64,000 nt of DNA, taken from Micromonosporaceae bacterium KJ-029 (GTDB lineage: Bacteria > Actinomycetota > Actinomycetes > Mycobacteriales > Micromonosporaceae). The stretch is taken from NCBI GenBank assembly GCA_005402585.1, contig BIFP01000016.1, positions 122,063-186,062 on the forward strand. The letters are read 5' to 3'. Below are positions 1-9,309 of the stretch, piece by piece (the first letter of the stretch is position 1; every line of letters begins with the position of its first letter). Position numbers and translations under genes: made by a program. Under the pieces are notes generated by a model. That model searched no databases, was not told the origin of the DNA, and saw only the letters and a program-made list of their open reading frames with translations.

Positions 1-212
1 CCGGCGCGACGTGGGTCGACCGGGACGGCACGGTCGCCGCGTCGCCGGCCCGACGGGTGGCGGTGGTCGACGTGACCGGGGCGGGGGACGCCTTCGCCGC
101 CGGGCTGCTGGCCGCCTGGCTGGCCGGGTCGTCGCCGGACGTCGCCCTGGCCCGGGCCGCCGACCTCGGCGCGGCGGCGGTCTCCCAGATCGGCGCCCGC
201 CCGGCCGGCTGA
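1..212 (+). CDS. PfkB-family sugar kinase, C-terminal fragment
   Basis: The last 69 codons of a gene that begins before the window; the reading frame starts at base 3 and ends with TGA at 210-212. It carries the PfkB signature VTGAGDAFAAG, in which the Asp of GAGD is the catalytic base that activates the substrate hydroxyl and the Gly residues form the anion hole. PfkB kinases phosphorylate sugars or nucleosides such as ribose, fructose and adenosine. The substrate cannot be told from this tail. The family is secure, the specificity is not. Confidence 0.85.
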   Translation, partial: GATWVDRDGTVAASPARRVAVVDVTGAGDAFAAGLLAAWLAGSSPDVALARAADLGAAAVSQIGARPAG

Positions 213-217
213 GCCGG

Positions 218-574
218 TCAGGGCTCGGCGTCGATGACCTTGTGCGGCCGTTCCTCGGCGGTGAGGCTCATCGCCTGGGCGTCGGCCTCCGGCCGCGACC
301 GGTACCGGCTGGCCAGCCGGTGCCGGTCCTTCGGCGGCCGGTCGTTGGCCAGCAGCACCGCGAGCCACGGGATGAGCACCATGCCCAGCGCAATCAGGGG
401 CAGCCAGAGCCAGAGCAGCGGCGCCCGGGCGCCGACCAGGATCGCGCCACCGATGATGCACACCACCCGGACGCCCATCATCGCGACGTACCGCCGTTGC
501 CGGCTGGTCAGCTGGTCGTTCTGGCTGCGCGAGGCATCGGTGATGAGGATCGGCTGGTACGCCTGACGCTTCAC
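218..574 (-). CDS. DUF3099 family membrane protein
   Basis: 118 residues. The start ATG is preceded on the minus strand by a GAGG ribosome site. The N-terminal half has the DUF3099 pattern (ITDAS, then a basic stretch and a YVAMMGVRVVC segment) followed by two hydrophobic helices at about residues 33-50 and 54-75 and a charged, probably cytoplasmic tail. DUF3099 proteins are small actinobacterial membrane proteins of unknown role. The gene ends five bases from the convergent kinase gene. Confidence 0.75.
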   Translation of the reverse strand: MKRQAYQPILITDASRSQNDQLTSRQRRYVAMMGVRVVCIIGGAILVGARAPLLWLWLPLIALGMVLIPWLAVLLANDRPPKDRHRLASRYRSRPEADAQAMSLTAEERPHKVIDAEP

Positions 575-682
575 CGTGGCACCTCCTCAGGGGTCGCCCC
601 CATCCTGTCACCCCGACCGGGCGGGCGACGAGGTTCGGCGCGGCCGGGGGGCTCGTGTTACGTGCGTGGTACGCTCGGCCCC

Positions 683-982
683 GTGGGCAGCAGGTTCAGC
701 TTCACCGACGAGGCGCTGGCCAACCTGAGGGTCTACGACGTCACCCCGGGGGAAGTCTGGGAGGCGCTGCACAGCAGCCGACGGGTCATCCGCCACCTGG
801 GGGACGACGTGATGGTGGTCTACGCCGCCACGGCTCGCGGGCGCCGGCTGGCCGTGCTGCTCGCCGAGGCCGACGGGACCGACAACGACTGGGACATCCT
901 CTCCGCCCGCGAGCTGAGCGACGTCGAGGCCAAACGCTACGACGAGGCCGTGCGGAGATCTCCGGAGACGAGGAGGCGGTGA
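683..982 (+). CDS. BrnT-like toxin of a type II toxin-antitoxin pair
   Basis: 99 residues from a GTG at 683; upstream codons in this frame are low-complexity and unlike protein. The layout matches BrnT: an N-terminal FxxEALANLRVYDVTPGEVWEAL-type helix (compare NLxKHGVxFEEA), a central strand with VMVVYAATARGRRLAVLL, and a C-terminal ILSARELSDVEAKRYDE (compare ISARxATxxERRRYEE). BrnT is a RelE-fold ribonuclease neutralised by BrnA. The next gene, two bases downstream, encodes a ribbon-helix-helix protein, which is the usual toxin-first order of brnTA. Activity is inferred; the match to BrnT is by pattern only and is divergent. Confidence 0.6.
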   Translation: MGSRFSFTDEALANLRVYDVTPGEVWEALHSSRRVIRHLGDDVMVVYAATARGRRLAVLLAEADGTDNDWDILSARELSDVEAKRYDEAVRRSPETRRR

Positions 983-984
983 CG

Positions 985-1296
985 ATGAACCGTCACGACG
1001 CGACCAAGCAGTTCCACAGCGGCGGCGACCGGCTCGCCGAGTTGATCGACGAGAGCCGCCCGGTGGAACTGCCCACCCCCGACACCGACACCCCGATGGT
1101 CAGCCGCTCGGTCCGGTTGCCGCTGGAGACGTACGAACGGGTCCGGGCCGTCGCGGACGCCCGGGGCATCGGCGTGACGACCCTGATGCGGCAATGGATC
1201 GAGGCCGGCCTCGCCGACCTGGACGACTCCGCCACCGTCTCGCTGGCCGACGTCCGGCGGGCCATCGCCTCCCTGGCCCAACCGAGCGCCGCCTGA
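985..1296 (+). CDS. Ribbon-helix-helix antitoxin-like protein (BrnA/CopG type)
   Basis: 103 residues, ATG at 985, two bases after the toxin-like gene and in the same operon. The segment at about residues 38-68 reads SRSVRLPLETYERVRAVADA followed by a helix with GVTTLMRQWIEAGL. This is a CopG/MetJ-type ribbon-helix-helix: a beta strand of alternating residues, then two helices. The N-terminal 35 residues (KQFHSGGDRLAELIDE) would be the toxin-binding part if this is an antitoxin. Such proteins usually dimerise on their own promoter and repress the pair. The partner role rests on the gene order. Confidence 0.6.
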   Translation: MNRHDATKQFHSGGDRLAELIDESRPVELPTPDTDTPMVSRSVRLPLETYERVRAVADARGIGVTTLMRQWIEAGLADLDDSATVSLADVRRAIASLAQPSAA

Positions 1297-1314
1297 CCAA
1301 GCCACCGCCCGGAA

Positions 1315-1338
1315 GCCGGCGGCGGGTCAGCCGCCGGC
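1315..1338. terminator. Hairpin at a convergent gene junction
   Basis: The arms gccggcggc (1315-1323) and gccgccggc (1330-1338) pair perfectly across six bases. The hairpin overlaps the stop codon of the minus-strand glycosylase and lies 19 bases after the antitoxin stop, so it could end transcription from both sides. It has no U tract, as is common in high-GC actinobacteria. Confidence 0.4.
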
Positions 1339-1908
1339 GGCCTTCGCCTTGGCCGCCGCCTTCATCTGCTGCTTGTACTCGCGGACCAGGCGCAGCGACT
1401 CGGCGTCGGTGACATCGGCGACGGACCGGTGGGCCTCCGGGTCGCCGTAGCTGCCGGCCGCCTCCTGCCAGCCCGGGGGCCGTACCCCGAACCGCTTGCC
1501 GAGCAGGGCGAGAAAGATCTGTGCCTTCTGCCGGCCGAACCCGGGCAGGGCGGCGATCCGCGCGAGCAGCTCACGGCCGTCCGCCGGATCGGCCCAGAGC
1601 CGGGCCGCGTCACCGTCGTAGCGCTCGACCAGCACCCGGCACACCTCCTGGACCCGGGCCGCCATCGCCTTGGGAAACCGGTGCAGCGCCGGCGGCTGGG
1701 CGAAGAGCGCCACCAGGGCCTCCGGGTCGTAGCCCGCGAGTTCCCGGGCGTCCAGGTCGTGGCCGAGTCGCTGGACCAGCACGTACGGCGAGGAGAACGC
1801 CTTCTCCATCGAGACTTGTTGGTCGAGAACCATCCCCACCAGCAGAGCCAGCGGGCTGCGCGCGAGCAGCTGGTTCGCCTCCGGGTCGATGGGCAGCGCG
1901 AGAGTCAT
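1327..1908 (-). CDS. HhH-GPD type base-excision repair protein
   Basis: 193 residues. The core at about residues 110-150 (LLARIAALPGFGRQKAQIFLALLGKRFGV) is the helix-hairpin-helix LPGFGxxKA followed by the GPD-loop region of the endonuclease III/AlkA superfamily. The N-terminal LVGMVLDQQVSMEKAF matches the six-helix barrel start. It lacks the four-Cys cluster of EndoIII. This short form is a known actinobacterial family and is presumed to excise damaged bases; the lesion is unknown. The C-terminus is Lys/Ala-rich. Confidence 0.75.
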   Translation of the reverse strand: MTLALPIDPEANQLLARSPLALLVGMVLDQQVSMEKAFSSPYVLVQRLGHDLDARELAGYDPEALVALFAQPPALHRFPKAMAARVQEVCRVLVERYDGDAARLWADPADGRELLARIAALPGFGRQKAQIFLALLGKRFGVRPPGWQEAAGSYGDPEAHRSVADVTDAESLRLVREYKQQMKAAAKAKAAGG

Positions 1909-1962
1909 GCCTCCATCCTGCCCCCCAGGTCAGCAAAAGACGTGATCCAACACCCATCCCGG

Positions 1963-1991
1963 TTCACTGTGAGGTTAGGCTGTGCTAACTT
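1963..1991 (+). promoter_or_regulatory. Promoter with IdeR/DmdR iron box upstream of fbpABC
   Basis: tgaggttaggctgtgctaa at 1970-1988 matches the actinobacterial IdeR/DmdR consensus (TTAGGTTAGSCTAACCTAA) at 15 of 19 positions. It sits inside a plausible promoter: -35 TTCACT at 1963-1968, a 17-base spacer and -10 TAACTT at 1986-1991. An iron-loaded IdeR bound here would block polymerase. The ferric transporter starts 43 bases downstream, and an IdeR gene lies at 17.7 kb. Confidence 0.7.
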
Positions 1992-2033
1992 CTGCGGCGT
2001 TGGTCGTTCCTGACCCGGAAGAAGAGGTCACCC

Positions 2034-3089
2034 GTGCTCGTCACCCGCCGCACCACCAGCGTGCTGCTCGCCGCCGGCCTGCTCACCTTCGGCCTGGCCG
2101 CCTGCGGATCCGGCGACGAGGACGCCACCGACCCCGGCAAGCCGGACGACAAGCAGATCACCGTCTACAGCGGGCGCAACGAACAGCTGGTCAAGCCGCT
2201 GCTGGAGAAGTTCACCGAGCAGACCGGCATCACGGTGAAGCCGCGCTACGCCACGACCGCGCAGCTCGCCGCCCAGCTGATCGAGGAGGGCGACAAGTCC
2301 CCCGCCGACGTGTTCTTCGCCCAGGACGCCGGCGCGCTGGGCACCGTCGCCAAGCGCGGCATGTTCAGCGCCCTTCCGGAGGCGACCACGGCGAAGGTGC
2401 CGCCGACCTACCGCGCCGGCAACGGCCAGTGGGTCGGCCTGAGTGCCCGCGCCCGGGTGCTGGCGTACAACCCGGATCTGGTCCCGGCCGACCAACTGCC
2501 GAAGTCGGTTTTCGACCTGACCGGCCCGGCCTGGAAGGGCAAGGTCGGCGTCGCACCGACCAACGCCTCGTTCCAGGCGTTCGTCACCGCGATCCGGGTG
2601 CAACACGGCGACGCCAAGGCCGAGGAGTTCCTGGCTGGGCTCAAGGCCAACGACCCGCAGATCCGCGACGGCAACGTCAAGATCGTCGAGGACGTGAACA
2701 GCGGCACCATCCCGGTCGGCCTGGTCAACCACTACTACCTGGGCGAGGTCGCCAAGGAGCAGGGCACCACCCCGGACGCGCTCAAGGTCAAGCTGCACTT
2801 CTTCCCCGGCGGCGACACCGGCGCCCTGGTCAACGTGGCCGGCCTGGGCGTGCTCAACCGTTCCGCCACCGACCCGGACGTGCAGAAGTTCGTGGACTTC
2901 ATGCTCGGCACCGAGGCCCAGACGTACTTCGCCGAGCAGACCTTCGAGTACCCGGTGGTCGCCGGCGTGCACGGGCCGGCGTACGTGCCGCCGCTGGCCG
3001 ACCTGGCCGTGCCGGACATCGACCTGAACAACCTGGACACGCTGGACGCCACCGTCACCATGATCAAGAACTCGGGGTTGGTCCCCTGA
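2034..3089 (+). CDS. fbpA: Ferric-iron ABC transporter substrate-binding lipoprotein
   Basis: 351 residues from a GTG with GAAGAGG eight bases upstream. A lipoprotein signal ends in LAACGS (Cys24). The mature part begins ITVYSGRNEQLVKPLLEKF, characteristic of FbpA/FutA-type Fe(III)-binding proteins (cluster 1 periplasmic fold). Later Tyr-rich segments such as VGLVNHYYLGE carry the paired tyrosines that coordinate iron in this family. It would capture ferric iron outside the membrane and pass it to the permease encoded immediately downstream. Control by IdeR is indicated by the box at 1970-1988. Confidence 0.88.
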   Translation: MLVTRRTTSVLLAAGLLTFGLAACGSGDEDATDPGKPDDKQITVYSGRNEQLVKPLLEKFTEQTGITVKPRYATTAQLAAQLIEEGDKSPADVFFAQDAGALGTVAKRGMFSALPEATTAKVPPTYRAGNGQWVGLSARARVLAYNPDLVPADQLPKSVFDLTGPAWKGKVGVAPTNASFQAFVTAIRVQHGDAKAEEFLAGLKANDPQIRDGNVKIVEDVNSGTIPVGLVNHYYLGEVAKEQGTTPDALKVKLHFFPGGDTGALVNVAGLGVLNRSATDPDVQKFVDFMLGTEAQTYFAEQTFEYPVVAGVHGPAYVPPLADLAVPDIDLNNLDTLDATVTMIKNSGLVP

Positions 3090-4690
3090 TCGCTCCGACG
3101 ACCACCGCAGGGCCGACCCGCACCGGGTCGGCCCTGTCCGGCGTTCGCGGACGGCTGCGGCGGCTGGCCCCACGGCCGACGCTGCTCGCGGCCTCGACCG
3201 CCGCGGTGGCCGTCGCCCTGATCCCGCTGGCCTATCTCGCGGTACGCACCGCCGAGGCGGGTTGGGACCGGATCGCCGCGGAGCTGTGGACCGAGCGGGT
3301 CGCGCTGCTCGCCCTGCGCAGCCTCGGACTGGCGGCGGTGGTCACCACGGCCTGCGTGCTGCTCGGCGTCGGCACCGCGTTCCTGGTCACCCGCACCGAC
3401 CTGCCCGGCCGCCGGGCCTTCGCCGTGCTGGCGGCGCTTCCGCTGGCCGTGCCCACCTACATCGCCGCCTTCGCGTGGGTCTCCGCGATGCCCCGGCTGG
3501 AGGGGTTCTGGCCGGCGGCGCTGGTGCTCACCCTCTGCTCCTACCCGTACGTGCTGCTGCCGGTCGCGGCCGCGCTGCGCGGCGCGGACCCGGCCCAGGA
3601 GGAGGTCTCCCGGTCGCTCGGCCGCAGCGGCTGGCAGACCTTCACCGCAGTGACGTTGCGGCAGATCCGCCCGGCCACCGCCGCCGGGGCGCTGCTGGTC
3701 GCCCTCTACGTCCTGTCCGACTTCGGTGCGGTGTCCATCCTGCGGGCCGACACCTTCACCCGGGCCATCTTCGTCGCCTTCGACATGGGTTTCGACCGCA
3801 CCGGAGCACTGGTGCTCTCCAGCGTGCTGGTGGCGCTGACCGTGCTGCTGCTGGCCGGCGAGACCGCGACCCGCCGGCGCGGCGCCCGGTACGCCCGGCT
3901 CGGCGGCGCCCGGCGACCCGCGCCACGGCTGCCGCTTCGGGCGGCCCGCTGGCCGGTCATGGCGGCGCTGCTCGGCGTCGCCGGGCTCGCGCTCGGCGTG
4001 CCGGCGGTCAGCCTGGCGCGGCGGCTCGCGGCCGGGGTGTCCCGCCCGGGGGCGCTGCCCGAGGTGCTCACCGCGGCCGGGAACTCGCTGACCGTCTCGC
4101 TGGCCGGCGCCGCGCTGACCATGCTGCTGGCGTTGCCCCTGGGCCTGCTCGCGGCGCGGGCACCGGGCCCGCTGACCACCGCGCTGGACCGGCTGGCGTA
4201 CCTGGCCCATGCCCTGCCCGGGGTGGTGATCGGGCTCTCGCTGATCTTCTTCGGCATCAACGTCGCGTACCCGCTCTACCAGACCCGGTGGCTGCTCGCC
4301 CTGGCGTACGCCACGCTGTTCCTGCCGTTGGCGGTCGGTGCGGTGGCCGGTGCGGCCGCCCAGTCCCCCGCTGGGCTGGAGGAGGTGGCCCGCTCGCTCG
4401 GCCGCGGGCCATGGACCGTGCTGCGGACGGTGACCCTGCCGCTGACCCTGCCGGGGATCGGCGCGGGCGCCGCGCTGGTGTTCCTCACCAGCATGAAAGA
4501 ACTACCCGCTACCCTGCTGCTGCGCCCGACCGGGACGGACACCCTGGCCACCGAGCTGTGGACCAGCACCGCCGTCGGCGCGTACGCGGCGGCGGCACCA
4601 TACGCCGCGCTGCTGGTGGCGATCTCGGCACTGCCCACCTGGCTGCTGGTCGCCCGCAGCGGGTTGCTCGACAAGGAGGACGGGACATGA
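3086..4690 (+). CDS. fbpB: Ferric-iron ABC transporter permease, two fused membrane domains
   Basis: About 534 residues with roughly twelve hydrophobic segments and two permease EAA loops (EEVSRSLGRSGWQTF near residue 170 and EEVARSLGRGPWTVLRTV near residue 435). This is the duplicated FbpB/ThiP/PhnU-type permease. No ATG, GTG or TTG lies near the expected start. CTG at 3086 forms a CTGA overlap with the fbpA stop and would allow coupled translation; the next GTG (3206) falls inside the first membrane helix. The start is therefore uncertain. The stop TGA overlaps the ATG of the mini-ORF repeat at 4687. Confidence 0.85.
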   Translation: MIAPTTTAGPTRTGSALSGVRGRLRRLAPRPTLLAASTAAVAVALIPLAYLAVRTAEAGWDRIAAELWTERVALLALRSLGLAAVVTTACVLLGVGTAFLVTRTDLPGRRAFAVLAALPLAVPTYIAAFAWVSAMPRLEGFWPAALVLTLCSYPYVLLPVAAALRGADPAQEEVSRSLGRSGWQTFTAVTLRQIRPATAAGALLVALYVLSDFGAVSILRADTFTRAIFVAFDMGFDRTGALVLSSVLVALTVLLLAGETATRRRGARYARLGGARRPAPRLPLRAARWPVMAALLGVAGLALGVPAVSLARRLAAGVSRPGALPEVLTAAGNSLTVSLAGAALTMLLALPLGLLAARAPGPLTTALDRLAYLAHALPGVVIGLSLIFFGINVAYPLYQTRWLLALAYATLFLPLAVGAVAGAAAQSPAGLEEVARSLGRGPWTVLRTVTLPLTLPGIGAGAALVFLTSMKELPATLLLRPTGTDTLATELWTSTAVGAYAAAAPYAALLVAISALPTWLLVARSGLLDKEDGT

Positions 4691-4846
4691 GCGAGCGTCA
4701 GCGAGCGAATCATCAACTCAGCGCGCTGGTGCCTCATGACGGCATGCAGCGGAGCGGAGTGCCGGCATGAGCGAGCGTCAGCGAGCGAATCACCAACTCA
4801 GCGCGCTGGTGCCTCATGACGGCACGCAGCGGAGCGGAGTGCCGGC
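4687..4846 (+). repeat. Two tandem 80-bp mini-ORF repeats (MIRU-like) between fbpB and fbpC
   Basis: Bases 4687-4766 and 4767-4846 are two copies of one 80-bp unit that differ at two positions. Each copy encodes a 27-residue peptide starting MSERQRAN and ending SGVPA. The first ATG overlaps the fbpB stop (ATGA), the first mini-ORF stop overlaps the second ATG, and the second stop overlaps the fbpC ATG at 4847. The insert therefore keeps a chain of ATGA stop-start overlaps through the operon. Mycobacterial interspersed repetitive units (MIRUs) behave in the same way. A related unit lies at 60719-60802. Translation is inferred, not shown. Confidence 0.85.
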
Positions 4847-5911
4847 ATGAGCGACGTCGTGTTCACGGGCGTGGTCAAGCGGTACGGGAGGGTCATCGCC
4901 CTGGCCGGAGTGGATCTCGCCGTACCGTCCGGCCAGCTGACCGCCGTGCTCGGCCCGTCCGGGTGCGGCAAGACGACGCTGCTGCGCTGCCTGGCCGGCT
5001 TCGAGCGGCTCGACGCCGGTGAGATCCACATCGACGGCACCCGGGTGGCGGGCGGCGGCAAGCACCTGCCCACGCACCGGCGCCGGATCGCGGTGGTACC
5101 CCAGGAGGGGGCGCTCTTCCCGCACCTGAGCGTGGCGGACAACGTCGGCTACGGCCTGGACCGGGCCGCCCGGCGCTCCGACCGGGTCGAGGAGGTGCTG
5201 GCTCTGGTCGGGCTGGCCGGCTACGGCGAACGGATGCCGCACCAGCTCTCCGGCGGGCAGCAGCAGCGGGTCGCGGTGGCCCGCGCCCTGGCGCCCCGGC
5301 CGTCGGTGGTGCTGCTGGACGAGCCGTTCAGCGCCCTCGACGCGGGCCTGCGCGCCGGACTGCGGCACGACGTACGTGAGGCGCTGCGCGCCGACGGCGC
5401 GACCGGCGTGCTGGTAACCCACGACCAGGGTGAGGCGCTGTCGGTGGCCGACCAGGTGGTGGTGCTGCGTGACGGGCGGGTGATCCAGGCCGCCGCGCCG
5501 ACCACGGTCTACCGGGAGCCGGCCGACCCGTGGGTGGCCGGCTTCGTCGGCGACGCCGTGCTGCTGCCGGCGATCGCCGAGCACGGGGCTGCCCGGACCC
5601 CGCTGGGCGTCGTCCCGGTCACCGGCGCCGTGGCCGACGGTCCGGTCACCGTGCTGGTCCGGCCCGAGCAGGTGCGCTTCGCCGCCGGTCCGGGCGCGGT
5701 CACCGCGACCGTGCTGCGGCACGACTTCCACGGCCACGACGCACTGGTCGGGCTCCGCCTGGCCGACGGCACCCGGATCACCGCCCGGATCCTCGACGGT
5801 GATGCCGCCGTGCCGCTCGGTGGTGAGGTGACGGTGCTGGTGGACGGGGCGGCGCGGGCGTTTCCGGCGGACGACCTCGCCGGTCGCCCGGCCCTCGCCC
5901 TGGCCAACTGA
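4847..5911 (+). CDS. fbpC: Ferric-iron ABC transporter ATP-binding protein
   Basis: 354 residues. Walker A is GPSGCGKTT (about residues 37-45), the ABC signature is [15 protein letters not shown] and Walker B is VVLLDEPFSALDA, followed by the switch His in VLVTHDQGEAL. A C-terminal OB-like regulatory domain (about residues 240-354) contains VLVRPEQVRF, typical of the MalK/FbpC subgroup. It energises ferric import with the products of the two genes upstream. The start ATG overlaps the stop of the second mini-ORF repeat, so its translation probably depends on coupling through that repeat. Confidence 0.88.
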   Translation: MSDVVFTGVVKRYGRVIALAGVDLAVPSGQLTAVLGPSGCGKTTLLRCLAGFERLDAGEIHIDGTRVAGGGKHLPTHRRRIAVVPQEGALFPHLSVADNVGYGLDRAARRSDRVEEVLALVGLAGYGERMPHQLSGGQQQRVAVARALAPRPSVVLLDEPFSALDAGLRAGLRHDVREALRADGATGVLVTHDQGEALSVADQVVVLRDGRVIQAAAPTTVYREPADPWVAGFVGDAVLLPAIAEHGAARTPLGVVPVTGAVADGPVTVLVRPEQVRFAAGPGAVTATVLRHDFHGHDALVGLRLADGTRITARILDGDAAVPLGGEVTVLVDGAARAFPADDLAGRPALALAN

Positions 5912-5918
5912 GCGGGAT

Positions 5919-5968
5919 GTGAAGCGGCCCGGCGGAACGGGGTCGAGCCGTCCGCCGGGCCGGTTCAC
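5919..5968. terminator. Bidirectional terminator hairpin between fbpC and the subtilase gene
   Basis: The arms gtgaagcggcccggcgga (5919-5936) and tccgccgggccggttcac (5951-5968) pair over 18 bases with a small internal mismatch and a 14-base loop. It fills the convergent junction and can serve both genes. Confidence 0.65.
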
Positions 5969-5975
5969 GTCATGG

Positions 5976-7196
<1,221 letters not shown>

Positions 7197-7284
7197 CGTC
7201 TGCCTCCCTTACCGGGGCGGCCGACCGGGCTTCTGGCCGGTCGGTCCGCACCATGGACTGAGTTGGAGGAGATGCTAGCCTTTG

Positions 7285-7315
7285 ATCGATGAATATGACA
7301 GAGATGTTCATCGAT
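7285..7315. promoter_or_regulatory. Inverted repeat between divergent protease and methyltransferase genes
   Basis: atcgatgaa (7285-7293) and ttcatcgat (7307-7315) form a perfect 9-bp inverted repeat with a 13-bp spacer, about two helical turns centre to centre. It lies in an AT-richer patch about 90 bases upstream of the protease start and 60 upstream of the methyltransferase. The size and place suit a dimeric repressor or activator. I do not recognise the regulator. Confidence 0.5.
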
Positions 7316-7375
7316 TGATTGGGAATGTCACGGGTGGACGCACCCGGTCCCGACGCCACCAGGCAGGATGACGGC

Positions 7376-8860
7376 GTGGACGGACACGACATGCTGCTCT
7401 CCCCCGCCGGCGTCGAGGCGCTGCGGACCGCCCTGACCCGGGCCACGTTCACCGCCAACGGCATCGCCGCGCGGCTCGGCCCGCAGGCCACCGGCGGGGT
7501 GGCCCGCAACGACTTCCGGGCCGCGCTACGCGCCACCGCCGACCGGGACCCGCTCGCCACCCTGATCCGGGTGTTCATCTGCGAGCAAACCGAGCCGGAG
7601 GCCGCCGTCGCCGCCGCGCTGGCACCACTGTCGCTCACCGAGGCGCTCGAAGCGGGGCTGGTCGAACGGCACGGTGACGGGCTGCGGATGGGGCTGGACC
7701 TGGAACCGTACGGCGACGACTGGTGGGTGCTGGCGGACGTTCCGGCCAGCGCCCGCCCCGGCCGCCCGCTGCACGCCGAGCACGTCCTGGGCATCGGTGG
7801 AGCGACCCAGACGATGATCGGCGCCGCCATCCGGCGGCCGGTGGACAGCGCCCTCGACCTGGGCACCGGATCGGGCGTACAGGCGCTGCACCTCGGCACC
7901 CACGCGCGCCGGGTCACCGCCACCGACGTCTCGCGGCGCGCGCTGCGCTTCGCCGCCACCACCGCCGCACTCAACGGCCAGGACTGGGAGCTGCTGCAGG
8001 GCGACATGGTGGCACCGGTCGCCGGCCGCCGCTTCGACCTGGTGGTGAGCAATCCGCCCTTCGTGGTCGGGCCGGGCACCACCACGCACGTCTACCGCGA
8101 CTCCGGACGGGTCGGCGACGCGATCGGCGCCGAGCTGGCCGCCGCCGCGCCCGGACTGCTCACCGAGGGCGGCACCATGCAGTACCTCGCCAACTGGGTA
8201 CACGTGACCGGCGAGGACTGGGGCGAACGGGTGGCCGGCTGGTTCGCCGGCACCGGCCTGGACGCCTGGGTGATCCAGCGCGAGGTCGCCGACCCGATGG
8301 CGTACGTCAACCTCTGGCTGACCGACGTCGGCGAGGCGGCCGACCCGCAACGCATGGCCGACTGGCTGGACTGGTTCGACGCGCACAAGGTGGAGGCGGT
8401 CGGCTTCGGCATCGTCTCGCTGCGCCGGGGCGGCCACGACACCCCGACACTGCGGGTGGAGGACCTGCGCCAGCGGGTGCAGGCGCCGATGGGCGACCGG
8501 ATCGCCGCCTGGTTCGACCGGCAGGACTGGCTGCACCAGCGTGACACCGAAGGGCTGCTGGCCGCGCGCTACCGCGCCGCCGACGGGCTCCGGCTGCACC
8601 AGGAGGCCACCATGGGCCCCGACGGTTGGGGGGTGGACCGGCAGGTCCTCACCATGCCGCAGGGGCTGCGCTGGACCGAGGAGATCGATCCGCTGGTACT
8701 GGCCCTGGTGGGTGGGGCCGACGGACAGCTACCGCTGCGCGACCAGCTCGCGCTGCTCGCCGTCGCGCACGACGTGACCGTGGACGAGCTGGCCGAGGCG
8801 GCCGGGCCGATCGTGACGCACCTCGTCGAACGGGGCTTCATCGAGCCGGTGGTGGGCTGA
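7376..8860 (+). CDS. Class I SAM-dependent methyltransferase (HemK/RsmC-like, NPPF motif)
   Basis: 494 residues from the GTG at 7376; an ATG at 7325 is an alternative. The N-terminal 150 residues form a helical domain of unknown role. The SAM-binding core begins [14 protein letters not shown] (motif I, about residue 160), with ATDVSRRAL (motif II) and [10 protein letters not shown] (motif IV). NPPF/NPPY marks enzymes that methylate an amide or exocyclic amine, such as PrmC/HemK or RsmC. A C-terminal helical part of about 130 residues completes the usual actinobacterial length. The substrate is unknown. The stop overlaps the dtd start (TGATG). Confidence 0.8.
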   Translation: MDGHDMLLSPAGVEALRTALTRATFTANGIAARLGPQATGGVARNDFRAALRATADRDPLATLIRVFICEQTEPEAAVAAALAPLSLTEALEAGLVERHGDGLRMGLDLEPYGDDWWVLADVPASARPGRPLHAEHVLGIGGATQTMIGAAIRRPVDSALDLGTGSGVQALHLGTHARRVTATDVSRRALRFAATTAALNGQDWELLQGDMVAPVAGRRFDLVVSNPPFVVGPGTTTHVYRDSGRVGDAIGAELAAAAPGLLTEGGTMQYLANWVHVTGEDWGERVAGWFAGTGLDAWVIQREVADPMAYVNLWLTDVGEAADPQRMADWLDWFDAHKVEAVGFGIVSLRRGGHDTPTLRVEDLRQRVQAPMGDRIAAWFDRQDWLHQRDTEGLLAARYRAADGLRLHQEATMGPDGWGVDRQVLTMPQGLRWTEEIDPLVLALVGGADGQLPLRDQLALLAVAHDVTVDELAEAAGPIVTHLVERGFIEPVVG

Positions 8861-9282
8861 TGCGGGCGGTGGTGCAGACGGTCGGCCGGGCCAGCGTCAC
8901 GGTCGACGGGGGGGTGGTCGGCGCGATCTCCGACGGGCTGCTGGTGCTGGTGGGGGTGACCCACACCGACACCGCCGAGACTGCCCGGACGATGGCCCGC
9001 AAGGTGCACGAGCTGCGGATCCTGGACGACGAGCGGTCCGCGGCCGACACTGGCGCGCCGATCCTGGTCGTCAGCCAGTTCACCCTCTACGGCGACGCCC
9101 GCAAGGGCCGGCGCCCCAGCTGGACCGCGGCTGCCCCGGCCGAGGTGGCCGAACCGCTGATCGAGGCGGTGGTCGAGGCGCTGCGGCAACGCGGCGCGAA
9201 GGTCGAGACCGGCCGCTTCCGCGCTCACATGCTGGTCGAGAGCGTCAACATCGGCCCCCGCACCCTCCTCCTAGACCTCTGA
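8860..9282 (+). CDS. dtd: D-aminoacyl-tRNA deacylase
   Basis: 140 residues. It begins [17 protein letters not shown], as DTD proteins do, and has the active-site motif SQFTLYGD and a C-terminal [11 protein letters not shown] in place of the usual NxGPVT. DTD removes D-amino acids (and glycine from tRNA-Ala) mischarged onto tRNA by an RNA-based mechanism. The ATG overlaps the upstream methyltransferase stop, so the two genes are coupled. Length is normal for the family. Confidence 0.92.
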   Translation: MRAVVQTVGRASVTVDGGVVGAISDGLLVLVGVTHTDTAETARTMARKVHELRILDDERSAADTGAPILVVSQFTLYGDARKGRRPSWTAAAPAEVAEPLIEAVVEALRQRGAKVETGRFRAHMLVESVNIGPRTLLLDL

Positions 9283-9309
9283 CCCACCCACACCCCGCCG
9301 TGCTCGCGG

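Noticed and set aside
1982..3085. Long open frame running into the fbpB frame
   Set aside because: It lies wholly over fbpA in another frame, is Arg/Gly/Pro-rich and has no family pattern; only the part after 3086 codes for the permease.
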